A program made the position numbers and the translations under genes. Shown here piece after piece: positions 28,570 through 37,957 of a stretch of 64,000 bases of DNA. The notes under the pieces are model-generated. The model saw only the letters and a program-made list of their open reading frames with translations, made no database searches and was not told where the DNA came from. Position 1 is the stretch's first letter; each line of letters starts with the position of its first letter. This stretch comes from an uncultured Sphingobacteriales bacterium (GTDB taxonomy: Bacteria > Bacteroidota > Bacteroidia > Chitinophagales > Chitinophagaceae). The DNA lies in contig CALMQS010000069.1 in NCBI GenBank assembly GCA_937871285.1, positions 1-64,000 on the forward strand, in the 5' to 3' direction.

Positions 28570-30246
28570 TTACCACCCGGGATTTTGTTTTAATGCAGGA
28601 TTGATCAAAATTTCTTTTGTAGGCAGCGGCATCAGGTAATGTTTTTCAGGATTAAAGCTTCTTCCTGAGGCGCTTTCCACAATAATAAACCCATTGGCAT
28701 CTGTTCTGTTTTGCCAGCTTGCATCGGTATAAGGATTTCTATCCTGGCCTTCTACCACAATAGGGTTAGCCCATGGCGTTCCAACGATTTTGATACCTTT
28801 TACATCTGTTGGAATTTCGTATTCCGCTGTTTTCCATCTCCGCAGATCATCATATCTGAAACCTTCAAGCGCCAGTTCTATGGTTCTTTCGCGCCTGAGT
28901 TCCTCACGCATATCCAATCCATTGGCATTTACAAATCCATTGGTCAATTCAATCATATTAACCCGCTGACGGATCAAATTTATTGATTTATTAAGGTCGT
29001 CATCACTAATAGTACCATTCTTTTCAAATGTGGCTTCTGCATAAATAAGAAGCACTTCACCGTATCTTAAAATATGGCGGTCGTAACCATAACCAAGGGT
29101 GAACGGCGATGCATTGGATGCCGGATCTTCAGACAAAAATTTAAACGTAGTATACCCTGTATTGGCATTACGCTGGGGATAGAAAGGCCAGCTTGCCACC
29201 GGTTCCGGATACCAAAGCTGCATAGCGCCTGTGCCGGGAACAACGAAAGTCATTGTCATCCTGGGATCGCGATCTTCGAACTCAGAACCGGTTTGATTAT
29301 ACCCCTTAAACAAAGGAGACTCCGTGATAGGTAAGCCATCTGCACACAAATACATATCGGCTAACTTTTTGGTAGGTAATAAATGTCCTTCACCCACCGT
29401 ACTTGGAAATGTTTGGTTAGAAATGTTTACCTGATAACGGCGATCTAATATGGCTTCAGATGCATCATCTCCTTCATCAATAAAAAAATACCTGTAGCTC
29501 TGTGCACCTTCACCCGTATACAGGGAGTATTGCCCACTATTCATAACCGTTGTTGCCGCGTTAATAGCAACATCCAGGTAGGCATTGGCATTAGCATCCC
29601 CTCTTGATTTTCCCCAGGTACCTTCAAATAAGGCAACCCTCGCTCTCAACGTATTGGCAGCGCCTTTTGTAATTCTGCCAACATCGCCGCTTGATAAAGT
29701 GCTTCTTTCGGGCAGGTTGGTTGCTGCTTCTTCTAAATCTTTTAAAATAAAATCAACCGTTTCTTTCCGTGTTGCTCTTGCTGAATACAATTCTTCATCG
29801 TCAATATCCAGTTCATGCGTAATAATGGGCACTTCGCCAAAAAGCTTATACATCATCCAGTAATTATATGCTCTGAAAAATTTTGCCTCACCGATAAATT
29901 GTGTTAACTCCGAAGCAATGGGCGCTTCTGTTGCCTTTGCTATAATTTTGTTACAACGCCGTATATAAATATATGCATTGGTCCACCTGCTGTCACTCTC
30001 TGTTGTCTGGTAAGTTCCATTACTAACGGAGTTAGGAACATCGTAGGCTAAGTCGGCATAGGTATCCCATGTATTAAATCCTTCGAGTGAGAAATACAGG
30101 TTATTGGCAGCCAGCTTAAAGTCTGCTGTTGTCTTCCAGAATGTGGCATCGGAAATAGCGTCCTTAGGTACAAGATCCAGCCCCTTATTACATCCTGTTA
30201 ATAGCAGGATTGAAAAAATACATGCTTTAAAATATGTATGGTTCAT
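28570..30246 (-). CDS. susD: SusD/RagB-family glycan-binding lipoprotein
   Basis: Cell-surface lipoprotein of 558 residues that caps the SusC channel and binds glycan. Lipobox LLLTGC with Cys19, then the family's N-terminal TPR-like helices, and the typical C-terminal block with LIRQRVNM, MREELRRERTIELALEGFRYDDLRRW and the terminal PLPTKEILINPALKQNPGW. It follows susC by 20 bp. The bound glycan cannot be read from sequence; context suggests an alpha-galactoside-containing oligosaccharide. Confidence 0.95.
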   Translation of the reverse strand: MNHTYFKACIFSILLLTGCNKGLDLVPKDAISDATFWKTTADFKLAANNLYFSLEGFNTWDTYADLAYDVPNSVSNGTYQTTESDSRWTNAYIYIRRCNKIIAKATEAPIASELTQFIGEAKFFRAYNYWMMYKLFGEVPIITHELDIDDEELYSARATRKETVDFILKDLEEAATNLPERSTLSSGDVGRITKGAANTLRARVALFEGTWGKSRGDANANAYLDVAINAATTVMNSGQYSLYTGEGAQSYRYFFIDEGDDASEAILDRRYQVNISNQTFPSTVGEGHLLPTKKLADMYLCADGLPITESPLFKGYNQTGSEFEDRDPRMTMTFVVPGTGAMQLWYPEPVASWPFYPQRNANTGYTTFKFLSEDPASNASPFTLGYGYDRHILRYGEVLLIYAEATFEKNGTISDDDLNKSINLIRQRVNMIELTNGFVNANGLDMREELRRERTIELALEGFRYDDLRRWKTAEYEIPTDVKGIKIVGTPWANPIVVEGQDRNPYTDASWQNRTDANGFIIVESASGRSFNPEKHYLMPLPTKEILINPALKQNPGW

Positions 30247-30266
30247 GATACTTAGTAGTTAATGGT

Positions 30267-33200
30267 TTAGAATTTGATATCCAGTCCAAAAGAAATTACA
30301 CTGTTAAAAGGATAGGTCTGTTCGTCAGAACGCTCCCATGTTTCTTCAGGATTAAATGAATTGTTCCATGTATCCTTTGAAAAAGTAAGCAGATCCTGAC
30401 CGCTTACGTATACACGCACATTTTGCATTTTAGCTTTACTTACTAAATGTTGAGGTAAATTGTAAGCCAAAGTAACTACCTTAAGTTTAAGATAAGCAAG
30501 GTTGTTCATGCGCATGGATGAGTACCTCCAGTTCCAGTTACGTATTCCGTCAAAGCCAACAGCACCGGGTACAATGCGGGGATATTTTGCATCAGGATTT
30601 TCAGGCGTCCAGTTTTTACCATAGAAGTATTCCAGGGGTTGCATCCATACCTGCCATAGCGGCACGCTGATCTCTCCTGTTCTGATACCCTGCCTTTTTC
30701 CTATACCCTGTAAGAATACACTCAGGTCAAATCCTTTGTAGGATACGCTGATGTTTGATGAATACACATACCTGGGAAGCAGATTCCCCAGATACACCAT
30801 ATCGCCCTGAGTTCCTTTTGAAGCATCACCAAAAGCAGTGATTTTTCCATCACCATCAACATCCCTGAACATTACATCACCAACACCCAGGTTAGAAGGC
30901 ACATTGCCTAATTGCTTATAAGCGGTCAATTGTTCTTCATTTTGAATAATGCCATCAAACTGGTAACCAAAATAAGAATTGAGGGAATACCCTTTACGTG
31001 TATAAATCAATCCTTCTCCGTAAGCATCGTTTCCCTTCAACTCCACTAATTTATTTTTGCTATCGCTGAGCATCGCAGAAACGCTATACCTGAGGTTGCC
31101 TATCTTATCATTCCATGCTATAGAAAAATCCCAACCTTTTGTTTCTAACTTACCGATGTTTTGTGTGGGTGCAGATCCGCCCAGCGTTGCCGGCAATTGG
31201 TCATTCACCAGCATGTTGTTATTGCTCTTGATATAATAGTCAAAACTTCCGCTTAACCTTGAATCCAGGACTGCAAAATCAATACCTGCATTTTTTGCTT
31301 CAATCGTTTCCCATGTACGGCTTTGCGAAGCAATGCTGGACACTGCACCCGGCAAGCCTACATTGGGTACACCCATAGGATAAGTGCCGGAAATAGAGAT
31401 CAGGGAGATATAGTCATAATTGCCGAAACTCAATTCCTGGTTTCCGGATTGCCCCCATGATAAGCGCGCTTTCAGGTTATCAAAAACATTCAGTGACTGA
31501 ATAAAGTTTTCTTCCGACAAATTCCAGGCTACGGCTACAGAGGGGAACAAAGCGCTCCAGCGTTTACTCTCTGAAAATTTTGAACTGCCGTCCATCCTCG
31601 TTGTAAAGTCTATCAAATATTTTTTGTCGAAGGAATAGCTCAATCTGCCAAAATATGACTGCAGGGCCCAATCTGATGCGCCACCGGAGAAGTTAGCATA
31701 TTGCGTTTTTGTTCTGTCTGCAAGATTTAATGTAAATATTTCATTGCTGGCAAAATTATATCCGGTAATGGATTGATTCTCGTACGTCTTTCCTTCCCGT
31801 GAAGCTCCTGCCATTGCATTCACCTTGTGTTTACCTGCAAAAGTTTTATTATAATCAAGATAAGCCGTATAATTCTGGTAAATATTTTTGGAATTCGTAA
31901 ACAAAGCGTTATTGGGGTTATTTACCACGTCAAAATCACTGCCATCCCAATTATGCTGGGCGAATGTAGGGCGTGTTTCCTTCCTGTCATTAAAATCTAT
32001 AATTATACCAGCCTGGCCTACCAATAGCAAATCATTGAGCAGCTTAATATTTCCTTTCAGGTTAGTAGAGATCCGGTAGGCATTCTCCTTATTCAGACCA
32101 CCTTCCTCAAGATACTGAACAGCATTTCTAAAACCTCCCTGGTATTTATACAACTGCCCCAAAGGATTATATATGGGAACGTAGCTGCCCATCTGGTTTA
32201 CATAATATAATATGCTGCCAAGCGCGGTAGGAGTAGTTATAGGCTGGTTCTCAAAGCTGGTTCTTGTTTCAATATTTATCCTGTCGGAAATTTTAAAATC
32301 ATAGTTCAGGCGAAGATTATACCGGCTGGAATGGTTTTCTCCATGCCTGAACACACCCTCGTTTCTTTGATATCCTGCGGAGAAAAGATATGAGCTGTTA
32401 TCGCCGCCACCGGATATACTGAGGTTATGTGCTTGCTGAGCGCCTGGTCCATATACCGCATCATTCCAATCGTGCGACTGGTAAAAGCCGGGGAAATTTT
32501 CCAGGTATTTCAGCCATCCTGTAGGATCAGGCGCTGCGTTGTTCCTGATCTTTTCAAACACTTCTTCAGAAACGCCAGGCTGGTTCACATTTCTCATACC
32601 TTCATCATACATTTCGGCAAGATGCAAAGTGTTTGTTCTCTCTTTTAAATATTGGGGAGTTTTTATTCCATAGTTCCCTGAATATGAAATGGAGGGCGTT
32701 CCTTTCTTACCTTTTTTTGTGGTAACTATTATTACTCCATCGGCGGCGCGTGCTCCATAAATGGAAGCCGCGGCATCTTTCAAAACGGTGAGATCCGCAA
32801 TATCATTTGGATTAATGAGACTGAGATCACCGGGAATACCATCTATTAAAATCAGCACCCTGTTACCGCCCACAGAAGATGCGCCACGTACCTGCACGGA
32901 ATAGTTCTCAAAGCCGGGTCTGCCGCTTCCTCTTGTAACTGTTACACCAGGCAAAGTACCCTGCAAAGCATTCATCGTATTGGTAAGTGGTCTGGTTTCA
33001 AACGCTTTACTATCTACTTTAGACACGGCGCCTGTTAACTCTCCTTTTAATTTGGTACCATAACCAATTACAACAACCTCGTCAAGCTTAGTCTCCAGCA
33101 AATGTAAAACCACATTCAGGTTTGAGTTGCCGCTCACTTTAACTTCCTCTTTTCGGTACCCTACAAACTCAAACACAAGCACATCATTTACAGAAGCCCT

Positions 33201-33425
33201 GATTGAAAAATTTCCATTAATGTCAGTAGTGCTACCAACATTGGGGTTTCCTTTAACCGTTACAGAAACACTCTGCAATGGATTGTTATTTTCATCCCTG
33301 ACTTTTCCGGTAAGTGTTCTTTGCTGGGCAAGCAACAAGTAGCCAGGTAAAAGAAAAGAAAACAACAGCAGTAAAAATTTCGAAGAAAAAGCTTGATTTT
33401 TTGTAGAAAGATTTTGATTATTCAT
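30267..33425 (-). CDS. susC: SusC/RagA-family TonB-linked outer-membrane transporter
   Basis: Outer-membrane glycan importer of 1052 residues. Signal peptide (about 1-34, LLLAQ/Q), a carboxypeptidase-regulatory-like domain (RTLTGKVRDENNNPLQSVSV, 36-115), the SusC signature LDEVVVIGYGT, a plug domain (about 120-235, DIADLTVLKDAAASIYGARA), and a 22-strand barrel ending in the last strand VISFGLDIKF. It forms a pedal-bin pair with the SusD lipoprotein and needs TonB-ExbBD, which are not here. Upstream lies a -7 element with a motif shared with the DUF5107 promoter. Confidence 0.95.
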   Translation of the reverse strand: MNNQNLSTKNQAFSSKFLLLLFSFLLPGYLLLAQQRTLTGKVRDENNNPLQSVSVTVKGNPNVGSTTDINGNFSIRASVNDVLVFEFVGYRKEEVKVSGNSNLNVVLHLLETKLDEVVVIGYGTKLKGELTGAVSKVDSKAFETRPLTNTMNALQGTLPGVTVTRGSGRPGFENYSVQVRGASSVGGNRVLILIDGIPGDLSLINPNDIADLTVLKDAAASIYGARAADGVIIVTTKKGKKGTPSISYSGNYGIKTPQYLKERTNTLHLAEMYDEGMRNVNQPGVSEEVFEKIRNNAAPDPTGWLKYLENFPGFYQSHDWNDAVYGPGAQQAHNLSISGGGDNSSYLFSAGYQRNEGVFRHGENHSSRYNLRLNYDFKISDRINIETRTSFENQPITTPTALGSILYYVNQMGSYVPIYNPLGQLYKYQGGFRNAVQYLEEGGLNKENAYRISTNLKGNIKLLNDLLLVGQAGIIIDFNDRKETRPTFAQHNWDGSDFDVVNNPNNALFTNSKNIYQNYTAYLDYNKTFAGKHKVNAMAGASREGKTYENQSITGYNFASNEIFTLNLADRTKTQYANFSGGASDWALQSYFGRLSYSFDKKYLIDFTTRMDGSSKFSESKRWSALFPSVAVAWNLSEENFIQSLNVFDNLKARLSWGQSGNQELSFGNYDYISLISISGTYPMGVPNVGLPGAVSSIASQSRTWETIEAKNAGIDFAVLDSRLSGSFDYYIKSNNNMLVNDQLPATLGGSAPTQNIGKLETKGWDFSIAWNDKIGNLRYSVSAMLSDSKNKLVELKGNDAYGEGLIYTRKGYSLNSYFGYQFDGIIQNEEQLTAYKQLGNVPSNLGVGDVMFRDVDGDGKITAFGDASKGTQGDMVYLGNLLPRYVYSSNISVSYKGFDLSVFLQGIGKRQGIRTGEISVPLWQVWMQPLEYFYGKNWTPENPDAKYPRIVPGAVGFDGIRNWNWRYSSMRMNNLAYLKLKVVTLAYNLPQHLVSKAKMQNVRVYVSGQDLLTFSKDTWNNSFNPEETWERSDEQTYPFNSVISFGLDIKF

Positions 33426-33465
33426 GACAGCAATGTTTTAGTCAATCAATTTTAGAATTGAAAGT

Positions 33466-33489
33466 CAAATTTATACTTATACCCCTGTT
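33466..33489 (-). promoter_or_regulatory. susC -7 element and candidate AraC operator
   Basis: Minus-strand TAAATTTG (33466-33473) matches TAnnTTTG. Just upstream, the plus-strand 13-mer TTATACCCCTGTT (33477-33489) matches TTATCCCCTTGTT before the DUF5107 gene at 11 of 13 positions. Both sit close to the same -7 sequence, so a shared activator site is plausible. No -33 TTG in register, as often at activator-dependent promoters. Confidence 0.45.
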
Positions 33490-33526
33490 CTATTGATGGA
33501 TGATTTTTGGTGTTTGATGGATTATT

Positions 33527-36500
33527 TTACGATCCTGTAAAAATTGAATACGCTGTTAACAGCATTTTTTTATGAGTAAGTGCGCCCTGGTGGTTGTTAT
33601 CCAGGTGAAGTACCTGCGCAAAAAAGTCAGTGGCTTTGGCCGCATGCAGTTTTCCCAAACCAAGATTTCCGAGTGCCGTTAAATAATAACAATGAATTTT
33701 GTTCAGCAGGTTCAGGTCGGCATCAAACACTAATAAACCGGGTAATGAAACAGCAAAATAATCTATACTGATGTTGTCGTTAATATGCTGCTCTCCGAAG
33801 GCTATCAGGCTTTTGAAAATGGCTGTAGCCTTCTCAGGGCTGTTCAGCTTTATCCATGCCAATGCCTGGTAAAATATTTTATCAGGCTGGGGATCATTAT
33901 AGAAAATAGCCCGGGCAGGTTCGCTGATCCCTTTTACTGCCATATGATAATATTGATTTGCCTTTTCTTTGTTACCCAGTTTCTCATATACCATGCCTTT
34001 CCAATAGTGAATATCATTTTCCTGCGCTCCTGCCAGTTTTCCTTCACCAAGACTGGATGGATAATTTTCTGCCTGGTTCAACAACTGCGATGCTTCTTCA
34101 TATCTGCCTTCTTCAATAGATTGCTTTGCAAGTTCCAGGTGGCAGATGATGTGCTGTTGAATTACTTTCCCTTCTCCGCCTTCCCATGGATGAAATTTAC
34201 GAGCACTCAAAAGCAATTTTGCTTTGGCATAATTTCCTGATTGATTATACAATGTTATTCTCTCAAGGCAGAGATCATCCCTTTGTTCCACTAAAGACAG
34301 ATGTGTATTCAAAAACGCAAGTCTTTCTCTATAATCCCTGTTCAGTTTTTTATACAGTTGATCTAATTCCATCAATACCCGGGCATCTGTGGCATCTAAT
34401 GAAAATGCCTTTTCCATAGATTGTAATGCCTTACCTGCATCGTTGCTTTTATTGTAATAAGCCAGTGACAGATTACGGTGTACAGTTGGAAAATGATCGT
34501 TGATCTGTGCTGATTGTTCCCAACATTCCATGGCTTCTTTGTATTGTCTTTTATCAAACCAGAAATTGCCGAGATAATAATATGCCTTAGCATCATTGGG
34601 ATTGAACTCAATCGCCTTCTTAAACACCAGCACATCTTCTATTTTATTAGGGAAAACAAAATCAGGCGAAAGTGATGCAGCTCTTTGAAAAGATTCTACT
34701 GCCAGTTGCATGTTCCCCGCCTGGCAGGCAAGCCAGCCAACATAATATTCTATTAAAGTATTTTTATCATCATGTGTTTTGTAGATGGAAAGCAGTTGCA
34801 GGGCTTCTTCATACAGTCCAGCATGCGCATAATCAAAAGCGTATTCTATAAAATTATTCGCATTATTCCTGCTGATGTTTTTTAAGTGATTCAATACATC
34901 ATCCGCAGTTTGAGCCTGACCCTTTTCATTTGCCAGCAAAATATGTTTTTCAAATAAACAACCAAAGTTGAAAGGATCTGATTCCAGGCATTCGTTAATA
35001 CAAGCCTGCGCCTTTTTATATTGATTTAGCTTGCGGAGAATAAAAACCCGGGCATGCCTTGCCGTATGACTATGATAATTCTTCACCAAAGATTTCTCAA
35101 TAAGATCCAAAGCGTCTTCATAGTTTTTTTTAAGTGTTGCAATTCTTGCAAGGTTTAAATAACCTGCGTGTTGCCAGGCATCGTTCCAGGTACTTTTATA
35201 AAAGGCATCGTACGCTTCGTCGTTTTTATGCTGCATTTTAAGCGCCCATCCCAGGTTGTAATAAGGCTCCCCGTCATAGGGGTTGGGATTACGCTGCGTG
35301 ACCGTTTCAATCGCCTTTTTGAAAAAAGGTATTGCTTTGGCGAAACGTCCGCGTCTCAAATACCACAAGCCCAGCGCATTATTATTGCGGGCATCTTTGG
35401 GGTCTCTTCTCAGGGCCTCTTCATAATAGTCAGTAGGTTTATACGTAGCATGGCGGTATTGCTCCAGGTGTTGGCCTGTTAAAAATAACTGCTCATTATT
35501 TTCAACATCGGCAGGCCTTTTTGCAGGTTGCGCCGGTGGCGGAATAGGCTGCTCTGCATATTTCTCTTCCTGGTAACTTACCAATTCTTTGCCTGTAGCC
35601 AGGTTTGTGACCAACAATTTTATTTCCTCCGGCAGTATGCCATCCTTTAGCGTAACTTTTTTGAGATAAGGATTTTCAGGAGAGGATGAAATGGTTTCAG
35701 TAAACAAACATGCTTCAGCTTTTATCAGATCTACTTTAATCTTTTCGTACTCCGATGTAACATACAATATGATCTCGGCCTCGTTCCCATTTATCTCAAG
35801 ATTGATAGCCGCTTCTTTGGTAGCATTTTTCACTATACCTACTTCACGATATGGCATAAAATATTGCACGAAATTTTTTTCTTCGTAAGGTTGTATCCAC
35901 GAAAAATCGGGCTGGTTATCTGTGTAAACACCCGTCATTAATTCTATATAGGGTCCGTCTTCATCTGTGAGGTTCTCATCCCAGGTATGGCCAAATGCAC
36001 CGTTGCCCCATGTCCATTGTTTTTTACCGGGGGCTATGTGATGATCTGCCACATGCAATAATCCGCCTTTGCTGTCATGCTCATAGCCGCCCATAAAATT
36101 GTACTTTGAGCTTACAGCCATGTATGAAGTAGGTACAGGAATATTTTTATACCTTGAAATATCAGTGCCGGGTGCATAGTTTACTTTATAATAAACGCCT
36201 TTAGCTATAGGAAAAGAAGATACATCCCTCTTACCGTGATCAAAAACTGCATGAACATCCGGAGGGAAAACGGATTGATAGTGATCATTCACCTTAACTG
36301 CGGGGTTAGCCCACCATAAAAAGGTTTGTGGAAACGGAGTTCGGTTATACAATCTGCCTTTTATTTCTATATAGGCTTTATCGGGGTATATCGTAAATCC
36401 GGCCATACCCTTGGTTCTGAACATACGCTCCACTTCGTTTACCCACACCGTTTTGCTGCCGTCTTCATTTTCTGTAATTGTATAGTCTACCGGTTCAAAT

Positions 36501-36886
36501 GTAGAGGGCCTGTGATGCTGCGGCCAGTTAAACTCTATACCACCAGAAATCCAGGGCCCCGTAAGCCCCACCAATGCCGGCTTGATTACCTGGTTATAAT
36601 AAATAAAATGCCGTTGCTTTACTTTATCATAAGCCATTTGTATTCTGCCGCCCAGCTCAGGCAGGATCATTATTTTCAAATAACGATTTTCCAGAAAAAC
36701 CGCTTTGTATATTTTATCGGTTTTTGTATCCTCAATTTTTTCTATCACAGCATAAGGATATACCACACCACTGCTGCCCTGGTATACTCTCCTTTCCAGG
36801 AACATGGGATTTTTTTCAGGTATACCTGTAGGGTAGGTGGGAATGCTGATATTTTCTATCCATGCTTTTACTTCTCCCCGGTTCAT
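33527..36886 (-). CDS. DUF5107 domain protein with long TPR array
   Basis: Very large protein (1119 residues) without a signal peptide. Residues about 30-340 match the DUF5107 type, a beta-sandwich resembling mutarotase-like sugar-binding folds (VFLENRYLKIMILPELGGRI, GGIEFNWPQHHRPSTF, WTWGNGAFGHTWDENL). From about 470 to the end it is helical with TPR signatures such as ARNNNALGLWYLRRGRFAKAIPFF (split over two helices), PYYNLGWALKMQ and AKAYYYLGNFWFDKRQYKEA. It is the first gene of the cluster and 101 bp upstream of susC, with its own -7. It probably acts on sugars in the cytoplasm; no reaction is established for the family that I can name. Confidence 0.85.
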   Translation of the reverse strand: MNRGEVKAWIENISIPTYPTGIPEKNPMFLERRVYQGSSGVVYPYAVIEKIEDTKTDKIYKAVFLENRYLKIMILPELGGRIQMAYDKVKQRHFIYYNQVIKPALVGLTGPWISGGIEFNWPQHHRPSTFEPVDYTITENEDGSKTVWVNEVERMFRTKGMAGFTIYPDKAYIEIKGRLYNRTPFPQTFLWWANPAVKVNDHYQSVFPPDVHAVFDHGKRDVSSFPIAKGVYYKVNYAPGTDISRYKNIPVPTSYMAVSSKYNFMGGYEHDSKGGLLHVADHHIAPGKKQWTWGNGAFGHTWDENLTDEDGPYIELMTGVYTDNQPDFSWIQPYEEKNFVQYFMPYREVGIVKNATKEAAINLEINGNEAEIILYVTSEYEKIKVDLIKAEACLFTETISSSPENPYLKKVTLKDGILPEEIKLLVTNLATGKELVSYQEEKYAEQPIPPPAQPAKRPADVENNEQLFLTGQHLEQYRHATYKPTDYYEEALRRDPKDARNNNALGLWYLRRGRFAKAIPFFKKAIETVTQRNPNPYDGEPYYNLGWALKMQHKNDEAYDAFYKSTWNDAWQHAGYLNLARIATLKKNYEDALDLIEKSLVKNYHSHTARHARVFILRKLNQYKKAQACINECLESDPFNFGCLFEKHILLANEKGQAQTADDVLNHLKNISRNNANNFIEYAFDYAHAGLYEEALQLLSIYKTHDDKNTLIEYYVGWLACQAGNMQLAVESFQRAASLSPDFVFPNKIEDVLVFKKAIEFNPNDAKAYYYLGNFWFDKRQYKEAMECWEQSAQINDHFPTVHRNLSLAYYNKSNDAGKALQSMEKAFSLDATDARVLMELDQLYKKLNRDYRERLAFLNTHLSLVEQRDDLCLERITLYNQSGNYAKAKLLLSARKFHPWEGGEGKVIQQHIICHLELAKQSIEEGRYEEASQLLNQAENYPSSLGEGKLAGAQENDIHYWKGMVYEKLGNKEKANQYYHMAVKGISEPARAIFYNDPQPDKIFYQALAWIKLNSPEKATAIFKSLIAFGEQHINDNISIDYFAVSLPGLLVFDADLNLLNKIHCYYLTALGNLGLGKLHAAKATDFFAQVLHLDNNHQGALTHKKMLLTAYSIFTGS

Positions 36887-36893
36887 AGTAAAA

Positions 36894-36929
36894 CAAATTT
36901 ATTTCTACACCCAAAGTTATCCCCTTGTT
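36894..36929 (-). promoter_or_regulatory. DUF5107-gene -7 element and candidate AraC operator
   Basis: Minus-strand TAAATTTG (36894-36901), identical to the susC -7, and the plus-strand 13-mer TTATCCCCTTGTT (36917-36929) shared with susC. It lies in the 75-bp divergent spacer between this gene and the AraC-type regulator. Confidence 0.45.
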
Positions 36930-36961
36930 ATAATTTTTTAATGGAGTAACATTCGGTTTAG

Positions 36962-37891
36962 ATGGATTTTCTTACTATTTTTAAATATTCATATTCAAAT
37001 ATGGAACACGCGATTAAAAAGAAAGAAGGCTTCCAGGGGCAAAAATTTATTGTAATTCCTAAGCAGGTAATTAACAGCAAATGTGTAAAAAATGAAATGA
37101 TCAACGCCCTGTATATTACGGATATAGGGTATTACCCAAAAGCTAAGTTTCATTATATGGAACGGCTGAACGGTGCGGAACAATATATATTGATCTACTG
37201 CCGTGACGGGAAAGGAGAAGTTATCATCCGCAACAAGGAATATAAAATGGAAGCAGACGATTTCATTATCATTCCCATTAAAACACCGCACTCCTATACT
37301 GCCGATGAAAAAGATCCCTGGAGTATTTATTGGGTTCACTTTAAAGGAACGGTTTCTGATAAAATTGCTTCTAACATCGAAAAAAAGAACGGACTAAAAG
37401 GTGTTATCCGGTTTAAAGAAAGAAATATCGAGCTGTTTAATGAAATGTATACACAATTAGAAAAAGGATATTCCAATGATAACCTGATGTGTGCCAATAT
37501 GTGCCTGTGGCATTTTTTCTCTACATTTCTTTTTAACGATAAATACGATATCTCAGGTAAATTGAGCAATAAAGATTCCATTGACCTTGCGATTGATTTT
37601 CTAAGCAAGCATACGCACAGCATATTATCCCTGGAAGAGATCGCTTGTGAGGTAAACTTATCAGCTTCACATTTTTCTTATTTATTCAAGAAAAAAACGG
37701 GTTTTTCTCCTATGGAATATTTTAATCACCTGAAGGTTCAAAAGGCTTGTCAGTATTTGCTTTTCACTAAACTAAGAATAAAGGAAATTTCACAGGAAGT
37801 GGGTATAGAAGATCAATACTATTTTTCAAGAATGTTTACCAAGGTAATGGGATTGCCACCTAATGAATACAGGGAAAAAAGAATTGGGTAA
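36962..37891 (+). CDS. AraC-family transcriptional regulator
   Basis: A 309-residue soluble activator. The N-terminal cupin-like sugar-binding domain (about 45-160) has LIYCRDGKGEVIIRN and IIIPIKTPHSYTADEKDPWSIYWVHF; the C-terminal pair of helix-turn-helix motifs (about 210-305) includes SLEEIACEVNLSASHFSYLF and the AraC signature with FSRMFTKVMGLPPNEYR. It is transcribed divergently from the glycan cluster, the classic position for its regulator. The start may instead be the ATG 39 bases downstream (MEHAIKKK), since the first 13 residues look non-conserved. The likely operators are the TTATnCCCCTnGTT-like motifs before the DUF5107 and susC genes. Confidence 0.9.
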   Translation: MDFLTIFKYSYSNMEHAIKKKEGFQGQKFIVIPKQVINSKCVKNEMINALYITDIGYYPKAKFHYMERLNGAEQYILIYCRDGKGEVIIRNKEYKMEADDFIIIPIKTPHSYTADEKDPWSIYWVHFKGTVSDKIASNIEKKNGLKGVIRFKERNIELFNEMYTQLEKGYSNDNLMCANMCLWHFFSTFLFNDKYDISGKLSNKDSIDLAIDFLSKHTHSILSLEEIACEVNLSASHFSYLFKKKTGFSPMEYFNHLKVQKACQYLLFTKLRIKEISQEVGIEDQYYFSRMFTKVMGLPPNEYREKRIG

Positions 37892-37957
37892 TAAAAAGGA
37901 AATTCAAACAAAATAACAATACCTCATAAACCTGTTAAAGCAGAATTAAGTACTGTT

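Noticed and set aside
36326..36949. 207-codon frame antisense to the DUF5107 gene
   Set aside because: It crosses the divergent promoter region and is rich in Tyr/His/Phe as expected for a shadow.
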